8,126 nt of DNA from Clostridia bacterium. GTDB lineage: Bacteria; Bacillota; Clostridia; Christensenellales; Pumilibacteraceae. The DNA is taken from contig CAAFIN010000184.1 of the NCBI GenBank assembly GCA_900762945.1, forward strand, positions 1 through 8,126, in the 5' to 3' direction. Under the pieces are notes generated by a model. It did not search any database, was not told the DNA's origin, and worked only from the letters and a program-made list of their open reading frames with translations. Below are positions 7,020 through 8,126 of this stretch, piece after piece. Position numbers and translations under genes: made by a program. Each line of letters opens with the position of its first letter. Position 1 is the first letter of the stretch.

Positions 7020-7041
7020 TTTCCCTCGCCCTGTGGGTTAA
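6966..7041 (-). ncRNA. Candidate structured 5' leader of the rnf operon (class unknown)
   Basis: The stretch between promoter and rnfC RBS is GC-rich and can fold into nested stems on the minus strand. The outer stem is ACCC (7035-7038) with GGGT (6969-6972). Inside it GGCG (7027-7030) pairs with CGCC (6975-6978), and AGG (7024-7026) with CCT (6987-6989). Next is a 7-bp stem with a bulged G, joining 7012-7019 to 6990-6996. At the tip GGC pairs with GCC across an ATA loop (7002-7010). A competing pairing, GCGA (7013-7016) with TCGC (6997-7000), would break the 7-bp stem. I do not recognise it as a known riboswitch class. High GC makes some chance pairing likely, and a short reading frame through the same bases is a rival explanation. 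Confidence 0.4.
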
Positions 7042-7046
7042 TAACG

Positions 7047-7075
7047 ATTGTAACACAAAACTCGGAAAATGTAAA
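7047..7075 (-). promoter_or_regulatory. Sigma-70/SigA-type promoter of the rnf operon
   Basis: On the minus strand, TTTACA (7070-7075) and TACAAT (7047-7052) are separated by exactly 17 bp. Each box matches five of six consensus bases. Transcription should begin near 7040, leaving a leader of about 90 nt before the rnfC TTG. The surrounding DNA is AT-rich, as expected. The -35 box begins within the T-rich tail of the upstream palindrome. Confidence 0.82.
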
Positions 7076-7110
7076 ACGAAAACGTCGGTTAAATAGATTT
7101 AATCGACGTT
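7073..7110 (-). terminator. Palindrome and T-rich tail, probable terminator of the TSUP pair
   Basis: On the minus strand AACGTCG (7104-7110) pairs with CGACGTT (7081-7087). After one mismatch, TTAAAT (7097-7102) meets ATTTAA (7089-7094), giving a 30-bp near-perfect palindrome. TTTTCGTTTT follows across the 3' arm and tail. This fits an intrinsic terminator 51 nt after the TSUP stop, although the T tract is interrupted by CG. Its position directly upstream of the rnf -35 means it could instead, or also, be an operator. Confidence 0.6.
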
Positions 7111-7160
7111 AGTTTGCGATATTACGCGAATTTCGACGATTCCCGCACGGTGTTTCGCGA

Positions 7161-7616
7161 TTATTCTGTTTCGTTCTCCTCTCCCGCAAATTCCTTTTCC
7201 GCGGTATAGGTCGCTATCTTTTCCTTGTCCGCTTTGCGCTTTTTGACGAACGCGACGATTGCGCACGCAAGTTGGTAAACGCCCAGCACCATAAGGAAAA
7301 TGCCGAAGTACATAGACAAACTTTTACCGTCGACGATCTTCGACAGCATGGAAGCGCCCACGCTGGCGGCAACCGCGGGGATTGCCGTTATAAGAACGTG
7401 GCGGAACTCAACGAGTTTATTCTTTATATGAATAACGAGCGCGACGAGCGACATGGGTATGAACGCTATGAGATTGACCGCTTGCGCCAGGTGCTGATCG
7501 GTGCCGGCAAACAGCGTGAGAAGCGGAATAAGCAGCGTTCCGCCGCCCATTCCCATTCCGCCGATAAGCCCGCCCGCTATTCCGATTGCGATATAAATCA
7601 GTATTTTGACGAGCAT
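7161..7616 (-). CDS. Half-length TauE/SafE (TSUP) family permease, second of a pair
   Basis: The 151-aa membrane protein has four hydrophobic segments (about 5-35, 45-64, 74-92 and 100-124) and a charged cytoplasmic tail (KKRKADKEK and an acidic end). GGLIGGMGMGGGTLLIPLL (15-33) is the glycine-rich signature that begins each repeat of TSUP transporters. Typical members are about 240-270 aa with two such repeats, so this is one repeat only. Family members export or import sulfite, sulfonates, thiosulfate or other small organosulfur anions; the substrate here cannot be told. The start is 3 nt after the stop of the upstream half, with its own GAGG 7 nt before the ATG. The two products therefore probably assemble into one transporter. 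Confidence 0.82.
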   Translation of the reverse strand: MLVKILIYIAIGIAGGLIGGMGMGGGTLLIPLLTLFAGTDQHLAQAVNLIAFIPMSLVALVIHIKNKLVEFRHVLITAIPAVAASVGASMLSKIVDGKSLSMYFGIFLMVLGVYQLACAIVAFVKKRKADKEKIATYTAEKEFAGEENETE

Positions 7617-7619
7617 AGT

Positions 7620-7991
7620 TTAACCTCGGAAAAACGTGAGTTTCACTCCCACGCCGATCATGATCAGCGCGAACACGAAAGCGACGATATTCGACGGAAG
7701 TTTTTTAAGAAGCAACGCGCCGGCCGCGCCGCCCGCCACGCACCCGCCCGCCGCCGACAGCACGGGCGTCCATTCGAAAAAGCCGCTCGCGATATAGGTT
7801 ATCGCGCCCGCTATGCTGACGGGCAGAATTACCGCTATCGCCGTGGCGTGAGATTTTTTCACGGGGCATTTCAGCACTTTTTCGAGTAGCGGCACCAACA
7901 GCATGCCGCCGCCTCCGCCGAAAAAACCGTTTATGAATCCTACCGCTCCGCTGAGCACCGCAACCATTGCGTTTTTGAGAAATTTTTTCAT
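7620..7991 (-). CDS. Half-length TauE/SafE (TSUP) family permease, first of a pair
   Basis: This 123-aa membrane protein has about four hydrophobic segments (8-38, 50-68, 76-96 and 101-119). GFINGFFGGGGGMLLVPLL (18-36) is the TSUP glycine-rich signature, followed by HATAIAVILPVSIAGAI (48-64), which is family-like. It is a single repeat, half the usual TSUP length, and ends cleanly at TAA rather than in a damaged sequence. The ATG has AAGGA about 9 nt upstream, and the gap before it is strongly AT-rich. It appears to be the first gene of a two-gene operon with the half-permease at 7161-7616. The transported anion is unknown; a sulfur oxyanion or sulfonate is only a family-based guess. Confidence 0.82.
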   Translation of the reverse strand: MKKFLKNAMVAVLSGAVGFINGFFGGGGGMLLVPLLEKVLKCPVKKSHATAIAVILPVSIAGAITYIASGFFEWTPVLSAAGGCVAGGAAGALLLKKLPSNIVAFVFALIMIGVGVKLTFFRG

Positions 7992-8002
7992 TCGCTCTAT
8001 TC

Positions 8003-8020
8003 CTTATTATAATATATATA
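8003..8020 (-). promoter_or_regulatory. AT-rich -10-like region upstream of the TSUP pair
   Basis: The minus strand reads TATATATATTATAATAAGG just before the RBS and contains TATAAT and overlapping TATATT. The perfect TATAAT sits too close to the RBS to leave a usable leader, so an upstream register is more likely. No good -35 is found at 16-18 bp. The promoter is expected here, but its exact boxes are uncertain. Confidence 0.35.
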
Positions 8021-8021
8021 G

Positions 8022-8075
8022 GTTGTGAAAGCGTATCCGCGGGGTTTTGCCGCCGCGCCGATTCGTTTTCACGCT
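8022..8075. other. Inverted repeats upstream of the TSUP pair
   Basis: GTGAAA (8025-8030) and TTTCAC (8067-8072) on the plus strand form complementary arms. They enclose a GC-rich hairpin, CGCGG paired with CCGCG plus a GG/CC extension around TTTTG. No T run follows on either strand, so a terminator is not supported. It lies upstream of the probable TSUP promoter and might be an operator or the end of an upstream unit. Nothing else is recognised in the 135 bp to the window edge. Confidence 0.25.
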
Positions 8076-8126
8076 CATAGTTTGCGCGTTATTTACGCAA
8101 AATAGTACCGCGGACGGAATGAATAC

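Noticed and set aside
7037..7058. Small palindromes TTGTGTTACAA and GTTATTAAC over the rnf -10, considered as a Rex redox-repressor site
   Set aside because: They do not fit the spaced TTGTTAA-N4-TTAACAA or TTGTGAA-type Rex consensus, and such short symmetric words are common in AT-rich promoters.
7125..7159. CGCGAA and TTCGCG inverted arms just after the TSUP stop as a terminator
   Set aside because: The arms are 6 bp with a loop of about 23 nt and no T run. The palindrome at 7081-7110 is a much better candidate.

Overview
The window looks like chromosomal DNA from an anaerobic, probably spore-forming member of the Clostridia (Bacillota). The evidence is a complete Rnf operon in the clostridial/acetogen order rnfCDGEAB, a PdaB/YlxY-like polysaccharide deacetylase with an N-terminal membrane anchor, a clostridial-type two-OB-fold SSB, and strong AGGAGG-type ribosome binding sites. 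The coding DNA is fairly GC-rich, with many GCG, TCG and CGC codons, and the gaps between genes are AT-richer. I cannot name the genus.

Every gene supported here is on the minus strand, so transcription runs from high to low coordinates. Two tandem half-length TauE/SafE (TSUP) permease genes come first (7620-7991, then 7161-7616, 3 nt apart). About 50 bp after the second is a 30-bp near-perfect palindrome followed by a T-rich stretch (7073-7110), which probably terminates the TSUP transcript. It runs straight into a very good vegetative promoter (-35 TTTACA, 17-bp spacer, -10 TACAAT; 7047-7075). From this promoter an approximately 90-nt GC-rich leader reaches the TTG start of rnfC. The leader can fold into nested stems and also contains a 36-codon open frame that overlaps the rnfC start.

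The rnf operon (1846-6951) is intact and tightly packed. Neighbouring genes overlap by 1 nt (C/D), are separated by 1 nt (D/G), overlap by 4 nt as ATGA (G/E and E/A), or are separated by 11 nt with a strong RBS (A/B). It encodes all six subunits of the membrane ferredoxin:NAD+ oxidoreductase: RnfC and RnfB carry Fe-S clusters, RnfD and RnfG carry the sites for covalent FMN, and RnfA and RnfE are the paired six-helix subunits with conserved Cys residues. The complex couples electron flow between reduced ferredoxin and NAD+ to export of Na+ or H+. A strong intrinsic terminator (1793-1824) closes the operon.

A two-gene unit follows: the polysaccharide deacetylase (864-1637) and the two-OB-fold SSB-like protein (203-859). 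The RBS of the second gene lies in the last codons of the first. The leftmost 200 bp has no gene. It contains a palindrome-rich block resembling a dispersed intergenic repeat and, at the very edge, what may be the end of a terminator belonging to a plus-strand gene outside the window.

No CRISPR array, mobile element, tRNA/rRNA or defence system is visible. The least explained part is the rnf leader. The genes themselves belong to known families.
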